From Rhyzopertha dominica (Eukaryota > Arthropoda > Insecta > Coleoptera > Bostrichidae): a DNA stretch of 64,000 nt. This document shows positions 47,501 through 59,415 of this stretch, piece after piece. The position numbers and the translations under genes were made by a program. The stretch's first letter is position 1. Each line of letters starts with the position of its first letter. The notes under the pieces are model-generated. The model was not told the DNA's origin and did no database searches. It worked only from the letters and a program-made list of their open reading frames with translations. The stretch spans positions 41,006,257-41,070,256 of the forward strand of contig QCXZ01000003.1 of the NCBI GenBank assembly GCA_025024175.1, read 5' to 3'.

Positions 47501-47640
47501 TTAGTATAGTCGTTATTGGGAACTTACCGCAGCTGAACTAATGGATCACAGATACTGCGTAGACGTCTTTAAGATATCTGTTGGAAACTTAGAAAAGGAA
47601 ATGATAAGCAGAAATCACCAACCTACAGGGTATCCATCAA
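41539..47640. other. Six-kilobase stretch without recognisable genes
   Basis: ORFs of 60-110 codons (41974-42198, 43433-43630, 44037-44354, 44922-45179, 47209-47541) lack known domains. The 110-codon frame at 47209-47541 lies in balanced DNA and ends in a hydrophobic stretch, but has no supporting similarity. At 44205-44310 the sequence AATTTCAAGTTCATATATTA ... ACCACAGACACACAGACA resembles the tail region of a repeat common in insect genomes. An inverted pair at 45964 and 46096 is listed separately. Confidence 0.4.
45960..46116. repeat. Small inverted repeat around a CACGTAAC core
   Basis: GCGTCACGTAACACTAA (45964) and TTACTGTTACGTGACGTC (46092) match as inverted copies at 15 of 17 positions, with about 115 bp between them. 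This could be a MITE; no target duplication was identified. Confidence 0.45.
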
Positions 47641-48010
47641 AAGCTTGGCAGTGAAAATGGATTTAATTATAAATGCATAGCATGTATATCGGTTGCCAGG
47701 GTCAGTCTCGATGAGTGTCCTAGTGTTTGAGGTTCAAATGCCCCGTAGAAAGTCAGAGAAGACTAAAGATAAAAAGAAAATAGGTCGGAAGACGGTGAAA
47801 AATCTTATAATGCATTTCTTTCAACAAAAAAGAACTAATTCATAAATGCCACAACAAAATGGGATTTCTGAAAGAATGAAAAAGTGTGGTTGAAAAAGCA
47901 AATGTTTAGCGTTCGATGCAGGTTTACCGAAACAGTTTTGGGCAGAGGCGGAAATAAATATTTGATGGCCCTGCAAGAAACCGAACATTAGCAATATTAC
48001 AATCTTGGGA
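47641..48010 (+). pseudogene. Ty1/copia integrase relic
   Basis: MPQQNGISERMKK followed, after a stop, by LAFDAGLPKQFWAEAEIN (47846-47960) is the conserved end of the copia integrase core, where PQQNG precedes the third catalytic Glu in SER. Upstream, KLGSENGFNYKC (47641-47676) stands where the second catalytic Asp region should be, with the Asp replaced. About 100 bp between these pieces do not fit. Multiple stops are present. It belongs with the reverse transcriptase relic at 49135-49830. Confidence 0.7.
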
Positions 48011-49134
48011 AGTTAAACCATATCATTCATATAACCAACAAGAAAAGGCAAAAACTTGGCGAAAAGGCGTAAAATGTTTTTATAAAATTACGGAGGGAAC
48101 ATCGAGGATTGCAGGCTGTATATTACGATCCCATAAAAAAGGATGACAAAGAAAAGCTGAGAATCTCAAGCACTACTGCCATTTTAAATAAAAATGTGTC
48201 GGAAGGAGTTCCAGTGGGGTATATAAATAGATTGACAATTGTTTGATGATCCAGATGAGGGCAAAATGACCGAGAAACTGTCTGATGATTCACGCTTCCC
48301 CGGCAACTTTTACCTCAAGAAGAAATTTGGATGGCAATGTCATCTGTCGTTACACTGACATGATGACAAAGCCACATAAATGCCTTAACGGGTACTAGTT
48401 CTTAAAGGAAGTGACCTGTAGCCTGACAAGTTGGCATGCGCTTGCATATATCAACTTGACAGCAGGCCTCCACGGCACTTTTTGCAAGCGGGCAAGAACC
48501 GACATAAATTAAAATGCATGTATATGCTGTGCTGTCTGCACCGCAGCCAACTACAGATAGATCTATTTCGCTATCATTATAGCTCATCAGTGCACTGATG
48601 CTGCCATGTATTCGTAGCCAAGACATCTGAACCTTTACTGTTCAAAGATACGGTGGGTAGCTTACATTTTATTCTGAAATCCTAACCTAATTTTGAATTC
48701 ACAGCCGTTGCTTTATTAGTTGCCTTGTCATTTTTTTCAAGAGATTTCTTTATACAACTTTTCATACTGCTTTTTATCCTCCTCAAGTGTAGGCGATATA
48801 GTAGAGCTCCGTAAGACTGCACTATGGTCTTTAATTTGCTCACTTAGTAGAAAAATGCAATCATTTTGACGAGATATCTTCTAGTTTTGCGATTCCTGCT
48901 TGCAATTTTAAAACTACATCCTTAAATTATATGAGTATACCAATTAAATTATGACATAATGTTACAACTGCTACAGTACCATGCTATCTAATTATTTTCG
49001 GAAATTACCTTCAAATCCGATTTATTCAGATCGGTGCACTGTAACAAACATAATATAGAAAATAATATCTGATTTACAAGCAGAGTAGACTAGACAGTCG
49101 ACTTCATCCACTGCTGTCCACTCACGAATGACAA
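48011..49134. other. Material between the copia integrase and RT relics
   Basis: Weak copia-like words may persist to about 48360. The repeat at 48525-48593 and the AT-rich remainder look like later insertions. No other gene was seen. Confidence 0.4.
48525..48593. repeat. Interspersed repeat, copy 2 of 2
   Basis: Partner of 21381-21450 in the same orientation, with CAGATAGATCTATTTCGCT and CATTATAGCTCATCAGTGCA in common. Confidence 0.7.
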
Positions 49135-49830
49135 TAACATTTAAAGACAATGAGATTTGGGATTTATTGGCGTTCGTCAAAGGTTCAAGGTAAATGGGTG
49201 GGTATTTGAGAAGCTGAACCAGATAAACAAAATGTATTATCGTGCATAACTAGTTGCAATAGGTTATATGCAGGAAGCGGATGTTGGTTACGATGAAAAC
49301 TTTGCGTCTTTCGTCATGTATTCCAGTTTTGGTTGACTTTGAGCTTTATCTGCTAAACTAGGTTTGTGTACTACTCATTTAGATACAAACATTGCCTTTA
49401 TCAGTTGGTAAATTACCTGAAAATTACCTGTAAGTTGTGTACTTAAAGGCATTGAAAACAAAGTAGGTATGTCAATTAAACAAAAAAGCAATTTACGCAT
49501 TGATATCAAAAAATAGATGAAGCTTTAGCCAAACTCAACTTCAAAACATCTGATCGTGGAAGGTCAATTTGTATATGTATGTTAAAATAAATAGACTTGA
49601 TAAAGTGATAAAGTTGTGTTCATAAAGGAGATACATACTTTGAAGAACAAGCTTTTGAATTTTAAAGTAAAGGCCTTATAGGACTTCTTTATGCATAAGA
49701 GTATATAGCAAATAATGATGTTCTTAGCTTGTATCAAAGTATTTATATTGGTCAGTTACCTAAAAAGTTTAATATGACAAACTGTATCGTTAGTATGCCA
49801 GTTGACATTTTTGACCTCGAGCGATAAAAG
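49135..49830 (+). pseudogene. Ty1/copia reverse transcriptase relic
   Basis: Segments match the copia RT order. DNEIWDLLAFVKGSR (49144) stands for the W-x-L block. VAIGYMQEADVGYDENFASF (about 49252-49311) is the RLVAKGY-type block. AKLGLCTTHLDTNIAF (about 49352-49400) holds the motif A Asp. VCQLNKKAIYAL (about 49468) is the KLNKALYGL-type motif. LAKLNFKTSDRG (49533) follows. After loss of the YVDD motif, LPKKFNMTNCIVSMPVD (about 49757-49808) marks the C-terminal block. Frame changes and stops are frequent. Together with 47641-48010 this is a dead copia pol; no LTR was recognised. Confidence 0.75.
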
Positions 49831-52556
49831 TCAAAATTTGCCGATTACTTAATTCAATTTTTATGGTTAGTGAAGTGTTATTCTAAGAAGCACGTTCGGG
49901 AGATTACATTTGACATTAATATGTTTATTAACGCTTGTTTGTCTTAATTTCCTTTCGTGCTTATTCTGTCTTTTTTTCATTGTACTAAGTCAGTAACTGT
50001 AGATGGGTATATTTTAAGGTAGTTTTGAGTATATTCGTGTTAAGCTATGTTGCATATATTTTTTATGTTCGTTAATGACTAGATGTAGGGGTCCATCACT
50101 AATATTCCCCATGCAACTTTGTGTTCCGACAACTTCAAATGGGTCTTTGGACGTGAAGGTCGTGCTTTTAGTCGCCTTGATACAGAGCCATGTCTTCATA
50201 CTTACGCGAGCTATAAAGAACTATCTGTTTGACCATATATGTATAGAACAGACTTCTTTCGCTGTTGCAAACATTTCGGATATATATAGTTAGACTACCT
50301 CGTATATCCTATGTATACCTGTATATTACATTAGACTTAAGGTTATACCTAGAAGGAACAACAATTCTCCGCTAAATACATACAGAAGGATAAATTNCGT
50401 AAGTTAAAGGTAGTAACGCCTTACCTAGTTCACCTAATCTATAAATTCATCTTCATAACAATTCTTTTTTGGTAGAAAATAAAAATTCTGNTTATAAGAT
50501 AGCAATAATATGTATGGTGATAAATTTGTCTAAAATACATCCTTCGTTGAATGATGTAATGAAATATAATTCCAAGCAAATCGGAAAGAACAGTAGCATT
50601 CTATTTATTATTTCATGAAACTCGTAAACAAAGCCTGCAAAGGTTACCCTCTATCCACAAAATTGCTAGAATCAACAGTCTTCTGCGTTATTTCGATATT
50701 ACGTTCAGATAATGTGCTTCAGTGGGAAAGCGTAGCTGTTTTTGACAGCCCCACAATAAACGACAGACACATTTAAGTTCCCCGGCTCGTAACCTGCACC
50801 TATAACACTAATTGGATTGGCGGGAACGCTCGTGGAAGAGTTGCCCGCTCACGCATTGTCATCAGAGAGCTGTCCTGAGGTAATTCAGGAGCCGAGGAGT
50901 CACTCCAAAAAGTAAAAAATAGCGCGGCTGTATTGTGCAGGTGTTGCCCTAACGAGGCTTAATTTTATTGGATAATTTGGGAGTCAGTTAAGGTAGTGTT
51001 ATTTATGATACTCTCTTGATTTCGAATTCTGTAGTTTCCATGATGGCCTGCGCAATAAAATTAGTAGCGACAGACACCAACTCCTAGCAACATAAGCCAC
51101 AACTTTTCATGTAGAACAACAACAACTGCCGTTATGTTAAGCTACATAGCGCAGCCCCTGTTTATTCCGTTTTCCGGCGCAAAGCAAAAAAAGAAGTCTC
51201 TACTCCCTGTGCACTTCAGTCTTGCAACTGCAAATCAAACGCGCCAGATCAAACGGAACACCGAGCCATTTCAGGCGTTTGATGGCACCTGGGTGGAGAA
51301 TAAACGCTTTATGCGAAGCGGATGTAGTTTTGGTTATATTGCACGTAGAATGAAATCACCTTTGATACGACGCTGTAACGTGTAAGGTTAACATCTTCTT
51401 TTTGTTCATAACGATGTGTGGTCACTCATAAATACGTTTACAACTTTCAGCGCTGTTCCGGGTTTAATTTTGGGAGGGAAAACGTCCGCAACGAGATTCA
51501 AGAAAAAACTTATGACAAGTGATGCGTTTCGCTTTGTAGGTGGCTCTAACAGAACAGGAAGTATACCTCACCTTTTGTTGGTTGACACAAGCACAAAGGT
51601 TTACGCGCATGCGAAAAGTGTGCTATTTGAAGATTGACACCACTAAATAATCATTTTGTACATTATGCTTTAGCTATTGTTGGAAAGTTCAAACACAACT
51701 CGAACTCGTGGAATTTCACTGTTGTGTGTATTTTCAAAAGTAACGTAGAACACAGGTTAATGTTCATAAAACTACAATTTATAATGTACAATGCTGAAAG
51801 ATATTCGTTTAAAACATCTAATACACCCTTACAGATAAGGTTAATCTTAATACCAAGGTAGCTTCAAAATTATTTCTTTTTGTACTTGGGTATTTTTAAG
51901 GAAGCGGTAATGCAGTGCTCCGCGATATGGGTGTATAGAAGTTAAAAGGTAACAAAGCTTCGATTATAAGAGGTGACGATGAAAAATTGACAGGAAAAAT
52001 TTATCTGTTTTAAATATTTTTAAGTAACTGTGGCTTCTCAAGGAAGTAGTGTATTCCAAGCCTTCAGGTTGGGCATCAACACTGTCGAGAGGTGTCTACG
52101 TTACCGGCAAAATTTGTACCAGACGGCTTCTTCGTCAGGAGGATGGTCCGGGTAATTACATGACAGAAGAGGAGTTGCAGACGGTCTCTTCCAGTGGATG
52201 ACGGTGGTTACCTCAATGAAAGGGATGTGCACCACATNCCTAGGTCGAACGTACGCGTTGTCCATGCTACTACGTNATGGAAAAGNCGCATGTATTTTCA
52301 ACCCAAAGACGACAAGCATCAATTAAAACCTTCGCATTGGGTGTGTGCTACTGGTCCCTAGGTAAAGCAGCCACCTGTAGGTAGGGCATAAATAGTTTTA
52401 CTGATTTAGTCGGTCGTCAGTCTTCCGAGGATAATATACATACTGTAGCTCGCCAACTTGAATTGAGAGACGCATTTTTTTCGGCTACGGATTATCCCAT
52501 CGAACGTATACGAAGCGTACTGGATGCGGTCTTCTTTTCAGATGAAAGTTATATGG
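49831..52556. other. Stretch without recognisable genes; two GC-balanced patches
   Basis: 50740-50980 is GC-balanced, with CCTGAGGTAATTCAGG and GGCTTAATTTTATTGGATAATTTGGG, and may be conserved noncoding DNA. 51120-51640 is also less AT-rich and carries ORFs of 83 and 73 codons without a recognisable domain. N calls cluster at 52238-52287. Other ORFs look like chance. Confidence 0.4.
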
Positions 52557-53036
52557 TTTTAAAAAATATACTTTTTCAGCTTATTAACGTGACCTTGGGT
52601 TGCGCCATAAAGATTAGGTCAAGGTCACCTCGATTTCTTAGAATAGGCACCCCTATTTTAAAATATATTGATGTAAGTTACCTTAAGAGCCTATCATATC
52701 ACTAAGGAGGTTCTATTTTTCTTCAAAATTGTTTATATTATACTCGTAGACCCCCCCCCAAGTATTCATCGTCTGTTGTTTTCACATCTACTCAGTATTC
52801 TTTGCCTTCACGAATACTCAAAACGTGCTAATGTCAGTGGCATCATAAGTTCAAAGATTCATAGAAATTTTGAAGAAAAATAACTTCCTATGGTGTTTTG
52901 GAAAGTTCTTAAGGTAAGCCACAGGAATATGCTATAAAAATAGGCACTCCTGTTTAAACAAAATTGTGGTATCCTTGACCTGACCTTTATGGCGCGACCT
53001 ACGGTCAAACTTTTGTCTGAAACATTTTTTTTAAAC
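52557..53036. mobile_element. Inverted-repeat element (MITE-like), about 175-bp arms
   Basis: The left arm (52557-52731) and right arm (52865-53036) are imperfect reverse complements. GGTTGCGCCATAAAGATTAGG pairs with ACCTTTATGGCGCGACC, and GAATAGGCACCCCTATTTT with AAAATAGGCACTCCTG (the same word on opposite strands), and TTCTTCAAAATT with AATTTTGAAGAA. About 130 bp of loop holds a run of nine or ten C. No transposase is present. CCGGTATACAGGG at 53085 just outside may be part of the true terminus. Confidence 0.68.
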
Positions 53037-53404
53037 ACGACGTAGTTTCCAAGATAGTCAGAGGTTTTCATACATTTTTCTCACCCGGTATACAGGGACT
53101 CGCTCAAATTAACTTAGTTATTCATTACATAAGACGATGAAATTGTATTTTATTTTTAAGTGTTTTTTTCAATTTTCATAACTCTCGAGAACTAAATTTA
53201 TTTATTTAGTAAAATTTTATCGTCGTGAATACTACTATTTTTTCTGTAGCATTTCTGCTGTTTCTATAGCATTGTAATACAAAAAATTAAAAAATGTCCA
53301 AGTTTTAAAATCGCGTTATTAGTATAGCCGTTGCTAAGGTTAAACAAGAACTTATTTATTTTGATGTGAGTGTTTTAGTAGTTATTTGTAAAGTTTTCAG
53401 GTCC

Positions 53405-54115
53405 TTTTGATTTAGAGGTAAGCGAAAATAAAAAAATTCTGCCGGCCGATGTGCAAGGAGAGGCGTTACAGGCCGTGGAAAAACTACTAACCTGAAAATC
53501 TGGCATCATGTACGAGAAGGAATGTACGTGCTTCCAAAAGTGATATACTGCGAAGAATATTAATAGTTCTAGCGAAAACGTACTTCTGACATACTTCTGG
53601 GAAGTCAAAGAAAGTAAATCCCTCAACAATGTGGTCTTACTATTGCGTATGCTAAAATGTACGCTGCTTATGAATGAAAATTGTGACATTTTAAAAATCG
53701 CGTCTAATTTAATAAATGCGATGTCAAAAAACATCATGCAAATGTTTACAGATAGTATACTAGTAATATTGCCGAAGAAATTGTCGTACTGTTACAAGCT
53801 GAAGACGTCTGAAAGTTTTTGAACTGGAAGCTGTGATAGAGTTTCTAGAAGGAATGACGAATACTACTTTATAAAAGTTTTTAAGAAAATGCGTTTAAAA
53901 GGAGCATGTCGATCTAATAATTGCTTATATAAGTTAGAAATATCTCATGTGGATGTGGTCATAGTTGTCTCACAATTGTTAACAAGGAAAATGCACTGAT
54001 TTTTTTTAATATGGGGATAAACTATTCGGCTTTGCGCCCTAAAAACCTACCTTACCAGAAGTTTTTTGTTAACTACCCAGAAAGAAATGTAAAATCCAAC
54101 TTGCGGCGATAAATA
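53405..54115 (+). pseudogene. Crypton-type tyrosine recombinase relic
   Basis: Frame-shifted segments follow a tyrosine recombinase-like family widespread in insect genomes (Crypton class). KILPADVQGEALQAVEKLL (53429) comes first. A core-binding domain stretch with LLRMLKCTLLMNENCDILK (53640-53700, in an open 63-codon frame) corresponds to the family's SMLKSTL block. KGACRSNNCLYKLEISHVDV (about 53898) aligns with the catalytic box I region, where an Arg sits in G-A-C-R. YSALRPKNLPYQKFFVNYPE (about 54026-54085) matches the block before box II. Several stops and shifts are present, and the catalytic Tyr region was not found. Crypton membership is inferred from motif order. Confidence 0.6.
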
Positions 54116-54651
54116 CTTTTTATAATGTAACGAAGCAAATAGATAAGTAAACAAATAAACATCTTCAATTACTGAATCTTATATCGAAAAAAAAGTATCG
54201 AAGAAAATACTCGGTGGAGTATAGAAAATTATTGTACCTGTAATTCGAATTCCACTTCTATTTAATTACCACATGAAAAAATGGTGTTCCACCGCTTAAT
54301 ATTACTGGAAATGTAAATTGTATAAATAAAGTGGTCTTAGATAAAAATCGCTGTTAAAACTAATAAAAAATACATTATTTCATCTGCCCTTGACGTTATA
54401 ACATTATTTTGTGTATCCTCGTGTCTAAAATATTCCTTGACTTCTGAATTAGATAGATCTAATAAGCAAATTTTAACATCTGTTATAAAAAAACATATTT
54501 AGTACTTTTAAATATCAATAATATAACTTAACCATATTGGAAATTGGCTAGCTGCATGGAAATAGTAAGAAGATATCAGTACATATACTCATTGACTTTA
54601 CTTATTTAAGCATAGTCCTCATAGTAAAGTCGACTTATTCCACTGATATTT
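54116..54651. other. No gene seen
   Basis: Very AT-rich stretch up to the second assembly gap. Confidence 0.5.
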
Positions 54652-54751
54652 NNNNNNNNNNNNNNNNNNNNNNNNNNNNNNNNNNNNNNNNNNNNNNNNN
54701 NNNNNNNNNNNNNNNNNNNNNNNNNNNNNNNNNNNNNNNNNNNNNNNNNNN
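54652..54751. other. Assembly gap of 100 N
   Basis: Exactly 100 unresolved bases. Confidence 0.98.
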
Positions 54752-55839
54752 AGTAGCATCCACAGAGAAAATGAGTAGGTATGGCATTTTACTTAATATT
54801 GCGCTAATTGTGCAGAATATAGGACCATCACCGAGTTTTGCACACAACTAAAACATTGCCTTCTGATGATGAATCTGAAATTGAATTTCCTGCGGTTGTG
54901 TCTGGTTTTTTGAAAAATGAGTTTTAACGTGGACCTGCGCTATAACGCACCGTGGTTTCAAGCAGACTTTGGTGTTTAAGCCGTGTTTTTTGCGTGATTG
55001 AAAACACTCGCGTAGTACGACCCAACGTAAAGGAACCATTAAAGAAGCATTCGACACTATACAGTACCTACAGCGAGAAATACAGTGTGCATAAAGTAAT
55101 TGGAAATTAAAACAGTAGATACTTTAACCCTTATATATTTCGAAAATAAGATGTAACCCCAAGAAACGATATTCATGTTCCGAAAGACTGTATTCTAGGA
55201 GTGTGCAAAATTTCACTTTATTTGGCGAAAGTACGGTATTCTGTGTAATTACCAATATTGCCGGTTACTATTTTTATACGTTCCGTCAGTGCAATGATCA
55301 AATTTTATGCTTTGTAACCCAAATATATCACTGTATCCGTGATTAAACCGCCTCTTGACAGAAGGCTGTAGGTTAGGATTACCCATCTAAAATGTGTGAA
55401 TTACCCGCTGCGAGGCGCTGCAAAGCGGCATTCGCTCACCGCCTATAGAAATGGAATTGACTAAAACGAAAATACAGTAGTAAATGTGTCAAATCAGTGT
55501 TGTAGTTGCTACGTCAATCGTTATATTTGTTAGTATTATTTTGTGTTATGTAGGTGATGTTTGTTATGTTTTTGTATTAATATACATTCATGAATTCATG
55601 TGCTCCTAAATGATAAAACTTTTATTGTCCACTGCGCATTACAATATCTCCGTATAATTAACGCGTGTTTGATTTAATGAATGTTAAGTACAGAACCTTT
55701 ATATGAAAATAGTAACGCATACAAAATTGCAGATATTTTAAAGAAGGCCCAATGGAATAGCTTAATGCTATTAACTTTTAAAAACTCAAAAAGTTGGTAC
55801 TTTTGTGTTACAAATAATAATAACTCATTCTTTTTCTTA

Positions 55840-55960
55840 GCACCTGGAGTGGTTGTTTCTACATCCTCACATGCAATGGTCGGTTTTCGAGTAACAATCC
55901 CTGCACCCTTTGTTTACAAATCCCGGGTACAAATCCTGGTCAGAGAGGGTAAAACTTTTT
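55840..55960 (+). mobile_element. Possible tRNA-derived SINE fragment
   Basis: CCTGGAGTGGTTGTTTCTAC resembles box A and CGGGTACAAATCCTGG resembles box B, about 75 bp apart. No tail or target duplication was found, so this is tentative. Confidence 0.25.
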
Positions 55961-56289
55961 CTTACATATACATAATCACATATTATAATCGTTACATTTC
56001 ATACAGGTAAAAATAATTTTGTCATTATATGATAATAACTGTTAAAATTCGTCCAAAAATCTGATGGAAACATTGGTAGATTATTCCAACCCTTCTGGGC
56101 AGGGTGAGGAGGTAAAAAGTATTCATCAACCCACAAATTTTCTGTACATTATTCGGATCACCTTGTGTAGTTCTAAAAGTTACAGATGGATATGTCATTA
56201 AACATTACTGTCGTAATCATCCTTAGCGCGCTATACTGACGTCATGAACAGTTTTCAGCTGTCCACAAGAAACGGAATCCACGTCAGGT

Positions 56290-56650
56290 AGCTTTAATCT
56301 TTAATGAATCTCAACTCCCAGCTATTTTTATATCGTATAATTTGGCTCGAGAACGAGCATAAATCTAAAGTTTTACGAGCTCTCCGATTCAAGTCGAATA
56401 CACCAACTCGATTAATTGCCGAATTACCCTTGCATTTCTCGCATCCATTCCTGGAACGGCTTTTGTCGTTGCTTTGCATCAGTCATGCCGCCTATAATAG
56501 CAAGACTTGCAATACCTGCACGCATCAAATCGTTCGCCTTTGTTGAGGGTGCCATTCATGGCGAACGCAGAATTGTCCATCGTCGTTTAATGTGGCGCAT
56601 TTCCAACGATAAATATAAATCATATTCGTTTAAGGGACGTAATTAATATT
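56290..56650. other. GC-balanced patch, candidate conserved noncoding element
   Basis: Balanced composition with overlapping open frames on both strands (56304-56546, 56416-56646, 56294-56479), no repeat signature and homeodomain-type cores (CTCGATTAATTGCCG, TCTTTAATGAATC). Frames open on both strands argue against a single real exon. The regulatory role is inference. Confidence 0.3.
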
Positions 56651-58219
56651 TATTGACGCACGGTCAACCTGGATGACCTCTTTATTTAATGAAACCGATT
56701 GAGAGTACTGACGACCAAACAATTTAATGCTTCGTGGCTGACTGTGGCTTCTTGGCGTTGGCAGGGTCGACGTACCACAAAGCATGTGTTCCACATGGAT
56801 ATATGAAAAAAATAAGTGTATTGTAGGTACTTTGTGCTGTACTTACATCCATTGATTCTATGCAATCTGTTATTTGCTTAGTTACACATACAATTGCTAT
56901 TGATTTGTCATTATCTAAAGCAGCTATATTTTTATTGGCTGAATAAATAAATACGTTCATTAAAATGTTTCCTTAAACTATAGTCCGACCGTGACTTACA
57001 GAATGTTTGGCCCTATTTTAATATTTTCGCGATTTATTTATATTTACGCATTGTGAGAAGATTCTTGAAAATCCAATGCAGTCAAGTCGGAGATCTCGTG
57101 GGGTTTTCGATGGAACTTCTTCCAACCCATCAAAAAAGAAACATTTCATTAAAAAAAAACTTCTTCATGCTTAACGTTCAATTCATTTATAATGTAACGG
57201 TCATTATTTTTTATAAACCTCGTTCAATATATATTATGGTTTTGTAACGAATCCAGGTGCATTTCTCCTAGGAGGCGGTTGCGGTCCGTCATACTTAATG
57301 AACATACGCGGTCAAAATTTGCTCGGAGTTTACACTTTCATTCAAGCAAAAAATAAACCACGACAAAGTATATGTTACTTAGCGAATAGCTCAACGGCCT
57401 TGGATGAGTAAAAAGGTGACTAGTGTAATTGTGCTAGACCAATATACTTGACCCTCAAGTAACAATTGTAAACGCCCTTTACCAACACCATGATCATGAA
57501 TAGGACAATTACCCATATTGCATGAGCGTGATTAGCATAGATGTACTTACGGTCCCAAGCTAAAGAAGACCATGAAACATAAAACAGTCACTGAAATGCA
57601 CGGTAAAAAAAATCATAGAGTGAATACTCATATTAAGTAGAGTTTATAGTTATTACATAGCTACACTCCAATAACGGAGAAAACACAGCAATCTATGCCG
57701 CTATGTACATATAGTATTAAAATGCACGCGTTGTTTGTCATTCTGTCGTTTTGGCCTATTTTAAATGTAAATTTGGTTAGACTTTTTTGTGCCGTAAACA
57801 TTGTATCGCAGAGTGCAAAGTGAATTATATTCATTGTCTCTATATTCACCACAATGTTGGTTTTTGAGAAGCTATGAATGTATTGTCTTTTTATCTGCCA
57901 TGGCTTAACTGTATTTTTTGCAACGACATCTTGCGTATAAGAAAACTAGGTGTGTTCTGAGATGTTTGTAAAAAACCAGACGCATGCCACTTGTACAGGG
58001 TTTCTATAAATGATTCATGCATCCAGGGCGCTTATGGAAATTATCTATTAAATCAATTTGCCGCCTCTCAGGAAAGTGACGTATACTTGTCGTCATCTGT
58101 CTATTTTTTTAATTGTTTGATTTATTTTAATATGGGAAAACGCCTGGAAGTGTGTATCTTCAACAAATTCTGTAGTGTTTTGTGGGATACTTAACTTTAA
58201 TGTTGCAGAAAGCTTACAT

Positions 58220-58720
58220 TTCGGAGCTGTGGGGTGACATTGATCTGCAACCTTCAGAAATCAACGCCGCCCGCATTGCATGATTCATTTATAGGAGTCG
58301 AAAATGCGCTTGGTTTACTAAATAGCAGAATAACTGCACTACAATCTGAAACAAAACAACTACAGCTTCATCTGAGCCCTCACACTATTCAGACTTCTTA
58401 AAGAACAAATGTCGACATGACCAGCCTGCCATTACTATTCAGCCCAAGCAGAGAGCATAGGAAACTAAAGAAAACCTACAGTTCATATCTAAAGTTAAAG
58501 CTTACGCAACGGCGGTATCCTTGTTCGTTGTGCGAGTAGGGACGGCAACAACATACTGAATAGGTTTGGTTATGGATAGACTGTCCGAATCATACGACGC
58601 CAGGGAGGTTTCTAGTCTAAAACCAAGATTACGGGATTGTGGGTATTACAGAGAAATATAAGCAGGATTCACTTGCTCAACTTATTAGAAAGTGCAACTC
58701 TGGCTCCACAGCACGCTCAA
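58220..58720 (+). pseudogene. LINE ORF1 (Gag-like) relic
   Basis: A frame-shifted chain resembles the RNA-binding domain of insect non-LTR ORF1 proteins. LNSRITALQSETKQLQ (58323) fits the coiled-coil part. NGGILVRCASRDGNNILNRF (58508-58567) fits the family's G-G-x-x-V-x-C block. LSESYDAREVSSLKPRLR (about 58580-58635) is followed, one frame over, by IVGITEKYKQDSLAQLIRKC (about 58636-58695). No zinc knuckles or reverse transcriptase were recognised downstream. This is family-level recognition; the clade is not assigned. Confidence 0.5.
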
Positions 58721-59415
58721 GGACCATGAATAGGGAAAGCGCTTTAAGTTTAAGTTAAACATCTGGAGAAAAAAAGAATTGTTTACCCGCCGGAGGTATG
58801 CCTCTAGGCTGTTGAAAAATCGGCATATTAACAAGTGATAATATTTTTTCTCGGACTGAGTTCTGAGTCGGATTGGATGAGTACAGTTTACACTGCGATA
58901 CTGCAGAGACCCTATAACTGGCGGAGGAAAATAATTTACTGTCACTGTGTTTACCCAGTCTTACCACATATTATTTGCAGCTACTGGACAGCATTTCAAA
59001 ATAAATATACCACAGAAGCTTGCCCTCAGACGCCCGAGTCTAAAGTACGGCTGAAAACGCGGTATCATGTTTCAACAACACAGAAAATGTTTAATAATCC
59101 GAATATTATCGCGGAATATACTTCCTTAACATCTCAATACGCGAATGAAGAACATAGAAACCAGGCAATATCCATAAAAGCCTCTTGAAACTGTCTAACA
59201 TGAGATTTTGCCTTGACAGGTTCAAAACCTCCTGCAGCTGCACACGCCTACGTATACGATTCCAAGATGTTGGATTAGATCCATACAAGCCATTGCTCGA
59301 CAAAAGGGAGGTAGAATTTAGCGTATTTTAGCTGAAGTTAAACTCAATACACATCATTAAGGAATTGCAGGATAGAAAGCGGATCAACTTGTAATTGTAA
59401 AACCATCAGCTAGTC
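58721..59415. other. No recognisable gene
   Basis: A 117-codon plus frame (58835-59188) has no recognised domain. It could be decayed LINE sequence or the lost 5' part of the Tigger-like element, whose left terminal repeat was not found. Confidence 0.35.

Larger units (their letters stand above)
54752..58219. other. Stretch without recognisable genes
   Basis: ORFs of 60-110 codons (54848-55057, 55681-56010, 57053-57247, 57991-58194) lack known domains. TGTACAGGGTTTCTATAAATGATTCATG-like sequence at about 57993 resembles the end of an insect DNA repeat, without a partner. The patch at 56290-56650 and a possible SINE piece at 55840 are listed separately. Confidence 0.4.

Noticed and set aside
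47209..47541. 110-codon ORF with a hydrophobic C-terminal half
   Set aside because: No family recognised. Composition-driven open frames of this length are expected in a 64-kb window.
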